NCBI RefSeq assembly: GCF_026230195.1 | Contig: NZ_CP036501.1 | Span: 2,356,001-2,420,000, forward strand | Reading direction: 5' to 3' | Length of the DNA stretch: 64,000 nucleotides | Source of the DNA: Candidatus Paraluminiphilus aquimaris | Lineage (GTDB): Bacteria > Pseudomonadota > Gammaproteobacteria > Pseudomonadales > Halieaceae | Shown: positions 26,728-34,357 of the stretch, in pieces | Position numbering within the stretch: the stretch's first letter is position 1 | Layout: each line of letters begins with the position of its first letter | Position numbers and translations under genes: made by a program | Notes under the pieces: model-generated | Databases searched by the model: none | What the model was told of the DNA's origin: nothing | Seen by the model: the letters and a program-made list of their open reading frames with translations, nothing else

Positions 26728-28449
26728 TCAGGCGAAGTACACCGTGTGCAGCATAACGAGTATGCCAACCGAGTACGTCACTGCGATGGGCAGGCCAAAT
26801 CTGAGATAGTCTCCGCGTGTATAGCTCCCTAAGTTTTGTACGATCAAGTTAGTCGCGTAGCCGTAGGGCGTAAGAAAAGAGCCGCTTGCGGCAAATGCCA
26901 CGGCCAGCGCAAATGGCATCACATCGACTCCCGCCGCGTCGGCAAACGCATACGCAATAGGGAACATCAGCGCCGCCGCCGCGTTGTTGGTGACTAACTC
27001 AGTCAGTAGCAAGGTAATGAGAAACACACCTACAAGCCCAAGAAAAGACGAACTACCGCTCAAAACAGGCAACACTGAACTCACTAACATCTCAATGAGT
27101 TGACTCTCGATCATTGCATCGGCCAGCACCAGGGCGGAGGACACTAAGATCCAAATATCAAAGGGAAAACGTCGTCTTAAGTCATCTACACTCACTACAT
27201 CTGCCGCCCAAAAACCCGTCAGCAAGAGCAATAGCCCCAGCGAGAGCGGCGCAGCACCGGTTGCGGCGAGTACAATAACCGCCAATAACGCCGCGGTAGC
27301 CAAAAGCCCTGACGCCGGGTTCATCAAACGAACATCGACACGGTCGGATAAAACAATAAAGTTTCGGCTTAAGTTCTTGCGATCAGCAAAATCATCACCG
27401 GTAGCGAGCACCAATAAGTCACCGGCCTTTAGCGGCAGCTCACCCAGCCTGCCCGGCACGTGCTGTCCATCCCGCTGGAGTGCCACGATCGCGGCATTAA
27501 ACCTCGCGCGAAAACCCAGCGATTTAGCGGTTCGTCCATTGAGAACCGAGCCTGGCGCAATCAGCACTTCAGTCAACTCGCTCTGCATCAGACCTTCACG
27601 CTTCGCAAAAGTACTAAGACCTGATATCTGGTCGAGTCTTGCCACGTCCGAAACATCGCCAGTGAATACCAAGCGATCCTCAGGAAGGAGTGTCTCTGTC
27701 GGTGATACGGGCGTTATCGTTCGGCCGTCGCGCAGAATTTCAGCCAGGTACAGGGTCTCCAACGCTCTGAGTCCAGCTGTTTCAACGCTCTTTCCGACCA
27801 AAACGCCGTCAGAATCTACCTCAGCTTCTAAGGTGTATTCCTTATCCGCACCCTCAAGGTTCTCCCGGATAGGTAAACGTCTCGATAAAAGCACCAACAA
27901 ACACCCGACCACTAAGACAACGGGGCCGGAAACACCAAAAAAATCACCAAAACTCAGGCCGGTACCACGCTGGTCCTCGAGAAAGCTGCTCACAATCAGA
28001 TTGGTAGAGGTACCTATAAGCGTGAGAGTGCCACCTAGGATAGCCGCGTAAGAGAGTGGCAGCAGTAACCGCGAGGGGACATGATGTTCACTTCGGCGTA
28101 AAACATGCGCAAGGCTCGCTACAACTGCCGTATTGTTGAGCAGTGCAGACATGGGCACTGTCACGGCAACGATACGAGCCGTCGCCACGGATAACCGAGG
28201 CGAATCAATCATTCGAGACAACATACCCAGCCAAGGAAGCCGTTCTAGAGCGACTGCACACAGCATGAGCAACAGTAGCGTGACCAACCCTGCATTGGTG
28301 GTCTTTGCCCAAAAAGTATCGACGGTCACCATGCCTGTAACGAGGCAGAACAGTGCCGCCATCAAGAACAAAATTGTCGCGCTGACGCGGGACAATACAA
28401 GTGCGCTGATCAAGCTAGCCAACGTCAAGCCAGCGAGCCATAAGTCCAT
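26728..28449 (-). CDS. SLC13/DASS-type permease with two RCK-C domains
   Basis: The 573-residue inner-membrane protein belongs to the SLC13/ArsB-NhaD superfamily. Two bundles of helices flank a soluble centre with two TrkA-C (RCK_C) domains, about residues 205-270 (DGVLVGKSVETAGLRALETL) and 290-355 (APGSVLNGRTAKSLGFRARF). The transport signature SNT-like GTLTLIGTSTNLIVS is in the first half and TPYGYATNLIVQ in the second. Substrates of such RCK-bearing members include sulfate, dicarboxylates and other anions; sequence does not decide. ATG at 28449 has GGGGGG just upstream; the TTG at 28464 lies inside that site. Confidence 0.88.
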   Translation of the reverse strand: MDLWLAGLTLASLISALVLSRVSATILFLMAALFCLVTGMVTVDTFWAKTTNAGLVTLLLLMLCAVALERLPWLGMLSRMIDSPRLSVATARIVAVTVPMSALLNNTAVVASLAHVLRRSEHHVPSRLLLPLSYAAILGGTLTLIGTSTNLIVSSFLEDQRGTGLSFGDFFGVSGPVVLVVGCLLVLLSRRLPIRENLEGADKEYTLEAEVDSDGVLVGKSVETAGLRALETLYLAEILRDGRTITPVSPTETLLPEDRLVFTGDVSDVARLDQISGLSTFAKREGLMQSELTEVLIAPGSVLNGRTAKSLGFRARFNAAIVALQRDGQHVPGRLGELPLKAGDLLVLATGDDFADRKNLSRNFIVLSDRVDVRLMNPASGLLATAALLAVIVLAATGAAPLSLGLLLLLTGFWAADVVSVDDLRRRFPFDIWILVSSALVLADAMIESQLIEMLVSSVLPVLSGSSSFLGLVGVFLITLLLTELVTNNAAAALMFPIAYAFADAAGVDVMPFALAVAFAASGSFLTPYGYATNLIVQNLGSYTRGDYLRFGLPIAVTYSVGILVMLHTVYFA

Positions 28450-28574
28450 GACGCCCCCCAACAATAAAAATGGTCATCACCAAAACACCCTGAGATACGC
28501 TGCCATTTGGCGCTCGTGCGCGGGTCCGACTCGCGCTAAAGTAACACATCAGTTGCACATAATAGGAATCAAAC

Positions 28575-28949
28575 ATGCTTGGCTACGTGACCCTTGGCAC
28601 TTCGAACTTGGCGGCTGCAATAAACTTTTACACCGCATTAACTGCGGAGATGGGCTGGAAAAAGCTAATGGGAACGGACCGTATCGTCTTCTTTGGCTCG
28701 TCAATGGAACAGGCTGCTCTGGCGATCTGCACGCCCTACGACGAGCAAGCACCAACGGCAGGAAATGGCGTCATGGTGGCATTTCACGGGGGTAGTCCAG
28801 AGGGCGTCGATGCATTGTATTCAAAGGCTATTGAACTTGGCGCCACCTGCGACGGAGAGCCCGGTGAGCGCGTCCCCGGCGTTTTTTATGGTGCTTATGT
28901 AAGAGATGCCGAAGGCAATAAGTTATGTTTCTGCCACTTCACGCTGTAA
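28575..28949 (+). CDS. VOC (glyoxalase-fold) family protein
   Basis: This 124-residue single-module protein has the glyoxalase/bleomycin-resistance fold: YVTLGTSNLAAAINFYTALT at the start, a central LAICTPYD, GNGVMVAFHG and the C-terminal RDAEGNKLCFCHF. The first usual metal-ligand position is Tyr rather than His and the last is Cys rather than Glu, so metal-dependent catalysis is doubtful, as in many members of this subgroup. AGGA lies 9 bases upstream of the ATG. It stands alone between a divergent permease and a convergent DUF501 gene. Confidence 0.85.
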   Translation: MLGYVTLGTSNLAAAINFYTALTAEMGWKKLMGTDRIVFFGSSMEQAALAICTPYDEQAPTAGNGVMVAFHGGSPEGVDALYSKAIELGATCDGEPGERVPGVFYGAYVRDAEGNKLCFCHFTL

Positions 28950-28971
28950 TAACCGGGTGGCGTAGAGTTCG

Positions 28972-28992
28972 CGGGCTGGGTCGCCCAGCCCG
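28972..28992. terminator. Strong hairpin between convergent VOC and DUF501 genes
   Basis: CGGGCTGGG (28972-28980) pairs perfectly with CCCAGCCCG (28984-28992) around a TCG loop in the 47-base convergent gap. No U-run follows on either strand. The position makes a bidirectional terminator or 3'-end stabiliser the most likely role. Confidence 0.45.
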
Positions 28993-28996
28993 AGGG

Positions 28997-29533
28997 TTAG
29001 CCGAGTCGCCACTCAAAATCCTCGGCACTCGCCATGAGTTGATCGACTGCTGAGCCGATGCAGTTTGCTTCGACCATATGAGCTGCATACCACGTATGAA
29101 AACAGCGAATTCTGCCTGGTTCTTTAATACCCCCGATACCTCGATCTGATAGCGCTGACATCATGCCGCGATCCGTTAGCAGTGTCCGCTCTGCTTCGCT
29201 CAGAAAAGTCTCTCGCAGGCGTTTGTGAGCCTCGTGCGCCAGCTCCATTTGCTCCTGCAATGTCGCACTGTTATCAACATCTCTCTGAAGCCTCGCAATC
29301 CAGCCCGCCGCCTCAAGTCGATCGATCTTCAGTGAGATGTCGGCGTCAATGAGCCAAAATAGGGTCGGGAATGGTTTCCCGTCGACAACCGAACTCACCC
29401 TTATGACGGCTGGTTCGCCCTGTGCATTGAAGGCGGACACGTCGCAGAATCCCCTAGGCTCTCGCCCCAGTCGCTCGGTGACAAAGTCGCGCCACTGCGC
29501 TACACGCGATTCTTTCTGCTCAGATATTTGCAT
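28997..29533 (-). CDS. DUF501 family protein
   Basis: The 178-residue cytoplasmic protein shows the DUF501 pattern: LGREPRGFCDVSAFN, PAVIRVSSVVDGKPFPTLFWL and a following helix ISLKIDRLEAAGWIARLQ. The C-terminal half has RGIGGIKEPGRIRCFHTWYA, a conserved block with His and Cys. The family has no established function; in some bacteria it sits beside ppx or eno. Here it is divergent from the cobalamin-riboswitch operon and convergent with the VOC gene. Family assignment is from motif recall. Confidence 0.8.
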   Translation of the reverse strand: MQISEQKESRVAQWRDFVTERLGREPRGFCDVSAFNAQGEPAVIRVSSVVDGKPFPTLFWLIDADISLKIDRLEAAGWIARLQRDVDNSATLQEQMELAHEAHKRLRETFLSEAERTLLTDRGMMSALSDRGIGGIKEPGRIRCFHTWYAAHMVEANCIGSAVDQLMASAEDFEWRLG

Positions 29534-29558
29534 GCGCGAACCCTAGCACAAAATGCAA

Positions 29559-29587
29559 TTGACTCGGACAGATCATGGGCGTAATGT
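29559..29587 (+). promoter_or_regulatory. Probable promoter of the B12 operon
   Basis: TTGACT (29559-29564), a 17-base spacer and TAATGT (29582-29587) form a sigma-70-type promoter. Transcription would begin near 29594, right at the first bases of the cobalamin riboswitch. The position supports both calls. Confidence 0.55.
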
Positions 29588-29593
29588 CCGCCG

Positions 29594-29718
29594 CTTAGGT
29601 GCCTACAGGTGGAAACGCCCGGGTAGGTTAAAAGGGAAGTCTGGATGAGCCAGCGCTGCCCCCGCAACGGTAATTGTATTGTTATGACAGTACAGAGCCC
29701 GATACCTGCCTAAGCAAT
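29594..29718 (+). ncRNA. Cobalamin riboswitch
   Basis: The leader carries the conserved blocks of the adenosylcobalamin-type riboswitch in order: TAGGTGCC at 29596, AAAAGGGAAGTCTGG with ATGAGCCAGC, then the B12-box core GCGCTGCCCCCGCAAC (from about 29653), GTAATTG, and the closing AGAGCCCGATACCTGCC ending near 29711. It lies about 105 bases upstream of the btuB start codon. Binding of the coenzyme should lower expression of btuB, cobO and the following membrane protein gene. No clear terminator helix with a U-run follows, so control may act on translation. Confidence 0.95.
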
Positions 29719-29822
29719 ACAAACCCGTGGCGCGGTGGGCTCCAGCAGGGAGATTCCGCTTCGTGCTGTGTGCGCTGCTGGCCTCTTTGCTTGTTCACTG
29801 CTCCTTTAAACATGGAGCCAAC

Positions 29823-31682
29823 ATGGCCAAGCTAATAAGACCCCTTACCCTCGCGGTATCAATTGCTGTTTCCTCACATTTCGCGGTCGCGGGCTCGATC
29901 GAAGAAACCGTTGTCGTGGCCGACAGAGTTGACACCGCCATCACCTCACTCGCCGTGTCTGTGAACGTTTTAGACCGCGAACTCATTTCTGCCTTGGGCT
30001 CTGCCACATTACCTCAACTGCTCAAGTCACAAGTCGGCATATCCACAACTCAAAACGGGGGTATTGGAGCAGTAAGCGGTATTCGCGTCCGGGGGCAAGA
30101 TGCCTTTAGAACCCGAGTATTGATTGATGGCATCGACATAAGTGACCCCTCCTCGCCTCAAATTGCGCCCAGAATGGAGCACATACTGGCACCTGCGCTC
30201 GAGCGCGTGGAAGTACTGCGAGGGACACAAGGATTGCTATGGGGTGCAGATGCAGGTGGTGTGATCTCACTGACGAGTCGCCGCGCGACAGAGCAGTCAA
30301 GCATTACTGTGAGTGCTGAGCGCGGCGGCTACGGCTTTGAAACAGAGTCCATCGTAGCGAGTAGCGGCGCCACGTCTTGGGGTGAGATGACCGCCGTTTT
30401 GAACCATGTGGGTATGGATGGCTTCAACGCATTAAAAAGTGATACCCAATTGGCCGATAACGATGGCTATGACAACGACAGCTACCGCCTCAGTTACACC
30501 ACACCGCAGTGGCAGGGTTGGTCGGCAACGATAAGCGCGCGCGAAGTAGACGCAGCGACGGACTACGATGGCTGTGGAAGATTCGACGAGAGCTTCAGTT
30601 TCATATCGAGTAATGACTGTTCAGACGGTTACAACAATGAGACGCGAGCCGTCGTTGTACGTCACGCAGGTGACGGTAATTCAACCCAACTCAGTATGAG
30701 TGAAAGTGACAGCGATCGTGCTTACTTTACGGACGGTCTTTTTCAGTTCGCACTTGAGGGCTCGAACGAGCAAATGTCTGTCTCCCACAATCGGACCCTA
30801 ACTGAAAACTACGACCTAACTGTCGGCGTTGATCTCGACGAGCAAAGCTATGACGACGGATTTGGCACTGCGAGGAGTCGTGATAACGAGGCGATCTTTA
30901 TGAACGTCAGACGCTCCACTGACAAAGTAACACTCTCGACCGCAGTGAGAAGCGATGACAATGACGACTTTGGTCGCTTCACCTCTTGGCGAATCACCGC
31001 ACTGACCGAGACCGGCGTTGATGGCGTGGCCTTTAAAGCCGCTTATGGAACCGGATTTCGCGCGCCATCACCCTATGAAGTGGGCTCTAATCAATCACCC
31101 TTTGCGCTGCCTGAGGCACGAGAGACTGCATTGAACGAGGAACAAAGCGAAGGCTGGGAGATGGGGCTGCGTGGCAGCCAAGAGCGCCTATCATGGGAGC
31201 TTACTTACTTCGACCAAGAGGTAAGTGATGCAATCGTCTATAGCTATAACCCGGCACTGTTTGCCGGGGGCTACCTTCAAATACCCGGCACTAGCCAATT
31301 CAGCGGAGTCGAGGCGACGGCAGCTTGGGAGATTGGCGAGGGCGTAACACTAGAGGGCTTTGTCACTGATTTGAGCGCAGACGATGCAAACGGTAACGAT
31401 CTGCCGTATCGGCCAGAAACCACGGCACAAGTGTCAGCACGATACAGTGCGGCGAAGATCGATTGGCTTTTACTCGCTCGCTACACAAGCGATCGCAGTG
31501 ATGGCTTCGGCACACGCCTCAGCGAATACACAGTGATGGATGGATCCTTCAGGTATGCGATAACGGATGAGCTAAACGTCTCAGTGCGCGCAGAGAATCT
31601 CACCAACGAGGGTTACTCTGATATTGTCGGCTACCGAAGTGCCGGTCGCACATTTTACGTCGGCCTTAATGTATCCATCTAG
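29823..31682 (+). CDS. btuB: TonB-dependent vitamin B12 receptor BtuB
   Basis: The 619-residue outer-membrane receptor imports cobalamin with energy from TonB. A Sec signal peptide (IRPLTLAVSIAVSSHFAVA) is followed by the TonB box region EETVVVADR and a plug domain with QLLKSQVGISTTQNGG and VEVLRGTQGLLWGADAGGV. The 22-strand barrel ends in an aromatic-rich strand, GRTFYVGLNVSI. I chose ATG at 29823 with GGAG 8 bases upstream; the earlier in-frame starts from 29727 lie in the riboswitch tail. The riboswitch and the downstream cobO make B12 the likely ligand. Confidence 0.94.
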   Translation: MAKLIRPLTLAVSIAVSSHFAVAGSIEETVVVADRVDTAITSLAVSVNVLDRELISALGSATLPQLLKSQVGISTTQNGGIGAVSGIRVRGQDAFRTRVLIDGIDISDPSSPQIAPRMEHILAPALERVEVLRGTQGLLWGADAGGVISLTSRRATEQSSITVSAERGGYGFETESIVASSGATSWGEMTAVLNHVGMDGFNALKSDTQLADNDGYDNDSYRLSYTTPQWQGWSATISAREVDAATDYDGCGRFDESFSFISSNDCSDGYNNETRAVVVRHAGDGNSTQLSMSESDSDRAYFTDGLFQFALEGSNEQMSVSHNRTLTENYDLTVGVDLDEQSYDDGFGTARSRDNEAIFMNVRRSTDKVTLSTAVRSDDNDDFGRFTSWRITALTETGVDGVAFKAAYGTGFRAPSPYEVGSNQSPFALPEARETALNEEQSEGWEMGLRGSQERLSWELTYFDQEVSDAIVYSYNPALFAGGYLQIPGTSQFSGVEATAAWEIGEGVTLEGFVTDLSADDANGNDLPYRPETTAQVSARYSAAKIDWLLLARYTSDRSDGFGTRLSEYTVMDGSFRYAITDELNVSVRAENLTNEGYSDIVGYRSAGRTFYVGLNVSI

Positions 31683-31691
31683 GTGGGAAAT

Positions 31692-32291
31692 ATGAGTAAA
31701 GCAGCCAAACACAAAGCCTCCATGGAAAAGCAAAAGACGAACGTCGACGCATCCATCGCAGCAGCTGATACCGAGAAAAGCCTTGTTTTACTGCTTACCG
31801 GCAACGGTAAAGGCAAAACAAGTTCTGCGTTTGGCATGGTCATGAGAGCGATGGGGTACGGACACCGCGTTGGCATTGTCCAATTTATCAAAGGCGAACA
31901 ACTCTCTGGTGAAGAGCTCTTCGCGCGTGAAAATCTCCCAGAGACCGACTTTTACCAGATGGGCACTGGCTTTACCTGGGACACTCAGGATCGGCAATCC
32001 GATATTGAAGCGGCACAGCGCACATGGCGTGAAGCACATCGAATGCTAAGCGACCCAAGCTATGACCTTGTCATTCTCGATGAACTAACTTACATGCTGT
32101 CATTTGATTACCTAGAGGAAAGCGTTGTACTTGAGGCGATTCATCAGCGTCCTGAGCAGCAGAGCGTTGTGGTGACTGGCCGCGGCGGCGGTGCTGCGCT
32201 GCAGGAGCTCGCCGATACGGTATCCGAGGTAAAAGAGATTAAGCATGCGTTTAGGGCAGGCATCAAAGCGCGCAAGGGCGTGGACTTTTAA
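31692..32291 (+). CDS. cobO: Corrinoid adenosyltransferase (CobO/BtuR type)
   Basis: The 199-residue enzyme transfers the adenosyl group of ATP to cob(I)alamin, making coenzyme B12 in the cytoplasm. The P-loop TGNGKGKTSSAFGM (GNGKGKTS at residues 37-44) and the C-terminal FRAGIKARKGVDF are typical of this family. A roughly 30-residue polar N-terminal extension precedes the domain. ATG at 31692 has AGGTGGGA just upstream; a GTG at 31683 directly after the btuB stop is possible. Second gene of the riboswitch operon, and the next gene begins with no gap. Confidence 0.95.
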   Translation: MSKAAKHKASMEKQKTNVDASIAAADTEKSLVLLLTGNGKGKTSSAFGMVMRAMGYGHRVGIVQFIKGEQLSGEELFARENLPETDFYQMGTGFTWDTQDRQSDIEAAQRTWREAHRMLSDPSYDLVILDELTYMLSFDYLEESVVLEAIHQRPEQQSVVVTGRGGGAALQELADTVSEVKEIKHAFRAGIKARKGVDF

Positions 32292-32888
32292 GTGTCAGAG
32301 GCCACTCACCCTGCCCTGAAACTGAGGCCTTTCATTGGTTACAAGGCCACGAATGCTTTTTTTCAGGGGCTTTGGGGAACGGCCTATGTCGGACTCATGT
32401 CGCCTCTGCCGCCTGAAGTCTTCTCTGCAGGCGGTATTGGCTTTAGCTTGGGTACGTGGCTGGTGGCTCTCGCCTACTCGCGACTGTTTAACCTCTCCGC
32501 CTTCTTTCGCATTTCGCTTGCCGTGGAAGTCATTGCGTTAATCAGCGTAATCGCCATTTTGATCTACCCGCCGGGCTTTGCGATCGCCGCCGGCATATAC
32601 CTCGGATTCCAATTTGCACTGATTTTTGGCAGTTACTTGGGAAGGCTCGAGACGCTTGTCGTGGCTAAAGACAGCCTAAAACACCTCGATATGGGTAAAT
32701 CGATTGGCGCCCTGCTGGGGCTTGGCTTCGCCGCTCTGTTTTACCAGTGGGCGCGGCTTTGGCTGAACATTGACGAATCAACAATCCTTGTTCAAATGAT
32801 TCATTACCCACTGCTTTTGGTACAAGCCGTGAATGTAGGACTGCTACTCTCATCATTTGACCGCTCGCGGTTCGGCGACGCACTCTAA
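32292..32888 (+). CDS. Uncharacterised six-helix membrane protein of the B12 operon
   Basis: The 198-residue protein has six hydrophobic segments (about residues 22-38, 46-63, 72-92, 95-114, 136-152 and 165-187). It starts with GTG immediately after the cobO stop codon, so it is translated together with cobO and falls under the cobalamin riboswitch. I do not recognise a family. Size and helix number resemble BtuM, a small cobalamin transporter, but this protein has no cysteine, while BtuM binds B12 through a cysteine. A B12-related inner-membrane role (transport or salvage) is inferred from context only. No btuFCD is visible in the window. Confidence 0.75.
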   Translation: MSEATHPALKLRPFIGYKATNAFFQGLWGTAYVGLMSPLPPEVFSAGGIGFSLGTWLVALAYSRLFNLSAFFRISLAVEVIALISVIAILIYPPGFAIAAGIYLGFQFALIFGSYLGRLETLVVAKDSLKHLDMGKSIGALLGLGFAALFYQWARLWLNIDESTILVQMIHYPLLLVQAVNVGLLLSSFDRSRFGDAL

Positions 32889-32922
32889 CGAGGTTCCCCG
32901 CATCAATTAAAGCGCTTGTAGA

Positions 32923-33708
32923 TTACTCGAGAAGCTCGGGCTGCTCACTCAAAATAACGTCAAACAAAGGCTGACCACTAAACCACCCAGAGAGCGTGCT
33001 CCCCACCTGTTTTTGGGTGTGCACCGCCATGTCATGGGGGATCGGTTTTGTCTCGCCGGCGGCCTCAGCCAGTAACTGTGCTTGGCAAGAACGCTCCATG
33101 GTGACATACCACCACGTTGCCTCTTCCACCGACTGACCCACTGTGAGATGTCCGTGATTTTTCAAAACGATTGCTTTCTTGTCGCCCAACGTCGCCGCCA
33201 AGCGCTCGCCCTCTGTCATATCGACAACCACTCCGGTGTAATCATCAAGCAACGCATGATCACCATAAAAAGCGCAGGCATCTTGTGTGAGTGGGTCGAG
33301 TAAGCGTCCTAGGGAAGACCACGTCTTACCGTAGATTGAGTGCGCATGCGCCGCGGCCGTGACATCCGGTCTCGCCGCATGAATTTGGCTGTGAATCGTG
33401 AATGCAGCACCATTTAGAATCCCGCTGCCCTCCACAATTTTTCCATCGTGATCAACACGAATGAGATCAGAGACACGCATCATCTTGAAGGAGCGTCCCA
33501 TAGGGTTCACCCAAAACGTCTCTGGGTCGAGTGGATCGCGAACTGTAATGTGGCCAGCAACGCCTTCATCGAAACCGAAACGACCAAATATTCGAAGAGC
33601 GGCGGCGAGACGCTGTTTGCGAAATAGTTGTTCATCGGCCGGCGAACGCTCGACATGGCCCATGTTCTCATCCGCGTTCATGATAAGACTATTAACGTGT
33701 TGATTCAT
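32923..33708 (-). CDS. Class II aldolase/adducin family protein
   Basis: The 261-residue protein is a class II aldolase-fold enzyme with the zinc ligands HAHS (His 121 and 123) and His 185 in KNHGHLTVG; GHITVRDP near residue 52 is also typical. Relatives act on sugar phosphates (L-fuculose- or L-ribulose-phosphate) or on other aldol substrates; an added N-terminal region of about 25 residues and the ATFWWYVTMERSCQAQ-like helix fit the broad 'aldolase II superfamily' without a known substrate. The ATG overlaps the stop of an HxlR regulator (ATGA), so the two genes are co-expressed. Catalytic Asp/Glu cannot be assigned from sequence alone. Confidence 0.85.
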   Translation of the reverse strand: MNQHVNSLIMNADENMGHVERSPADEQLFRKQRLAAALRIFGRFGFDEGVAGHITVRDPLDPETFWVNPMGRSFKMMRVSDLIRVDHDGKIVEGSGILNGAAFTIHSQIHAARPDVTAAAHAHSIYGKTWSSLGRLLDPLTQDACAFYGDHALLDDYTGVVVDMTEGERLAATLGDKKAIVLKNHGHLTVGQSVEEATWWYVTMERSCQAQLLAEAAGETKPIPHDMAVHTQKQVGSTLSGWFSGQPLFDVILSEQPELLE

Positions 33709-34265
33709 CTGACCGCTCCTTTGGTTTTTGTTTTACGATGCTCTCCTGCCATCTTAGGAAGCTGCGCATCGGTCGGTATTGGTAAGCCGTGTTGTTTTAA
33801 GTGTGCCACATATTCACTGATCTCAGCGCCGTGCTTGGAGGAAACTTCCTCAGGACGAAGAGGCTCTCCACATTCGCTACAGGACAACACGGGTTCGCAG
33901 ACGCTTGCGCACCCACTGTGCCAATAATGCATGGGCGCACCGTGTTCATCACTTAACCATTGATCGCCCCATTGACTCAATGTCATCAACACGGGGTAAA
34001 GGCCCAACCCCTTTCGAGTAAGGCGATATTCAAAGCGCTCGGGATGAGTGCTGTACGCAACCTTTGTCAGAACGCCCTCATCCACCAGCATGGCGAGTCG
34101 CTCAGCAAGTCGATGACGCGTGACGCCTAAGTTTTTGTGGAAACCCTCAAAGCGTCGAGTTCCCTTGAAAGCATCGCGAATGATCAGTAGCGTCCATCGT
34201 TCACCCACAACAGAAAGCGCCCGGGCGACAGAACAAACTTGCTCGTTAATGTTTTCCCATTTCAT
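33705..34265 (-). CDS. HxlR-family transcriptional regulator
   Basis: The 186-residue protein has an N-terminal HxlR winged helix (CSVARALSVVGERWTLLIIR, RFEGFHKNLGVTRHRLAERL, then YRLTRKGLGLYPVLMTLSQW). A C-terminal extension carries HSGCASVCEPVLSCSECG, a possible zinc- or redox-active cysteine cluster. Members of the family often sense aldehydes, quinones or redox stress through cysteines such as the one near the N-terminus (Cys 11 here). It precedes and overlaps the aldolase gene by four bases, so it probably controls its own operon. The inducer is unknown. Confidence 0.87.
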   Translation of the reverse strand: MKWENINEQVCSVARALSVVGERWTLLIIRDAFKGTRRFEGFHKNLGVTRHRLAERLAMLVDEGVLTKVAYSTHPERFEYRLTRKGLGLYPVLMTLSQWGDQWLSDEHGAPMHYWHSGCASVCEPVLSCSECGEPLRPEEVSSKHGAEISEYVAHLKQHGLPIPTDAQLPKMAGEHRKTKTKGAVR

Positions 34266-34309
34266 TTTGGAACTCTGCTATTCCCCCTGAAAAATAGCAA
34301 GCGACAGGC

Positions 34310-34337
34310 AAAAAAAAGCCCGGTCAACCGACCGGGC
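34310..34337 (-). terminator. Intrinsic terminator of aceA
   Basis: On the minus strand a perfect 8-base stem GCCCGGTC/GACCGGGC with a 4-base loop is followed by an 8-base T-run (A-run at 34310-34317 on the plus strand). It lies 20 bases after the aceA stop codon. Confidence 0.92.
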
Positions 34338-34357
34338 GTATCGAACACTGGGCATGT

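Noticed and set aside
27377..28051. 224-codon frame antisense to the SLC13 permease
   Set aside because: It is the mirror of a clear membrane protein gene and rich in Ser/Arg/Pro; a shadow frame.
24353..28449. A mobile island around the C39 and desaturase genes
   Set aside because: No integrase, transposase, terminal repeats or tRNA junction, and no obvious composition shift by eye.
28133..28795. 220-codon frame crossing the permease start and the VOC gene
   Set aside because: Overlaps two well supported genes in other frames and has no recognisable domain.
29727..29822. Upstream in-frame start for btuB
   Set aside because: It lies in the riboswitch tail; ATG at 29823 has GGAG and begins a normal signal peptide.
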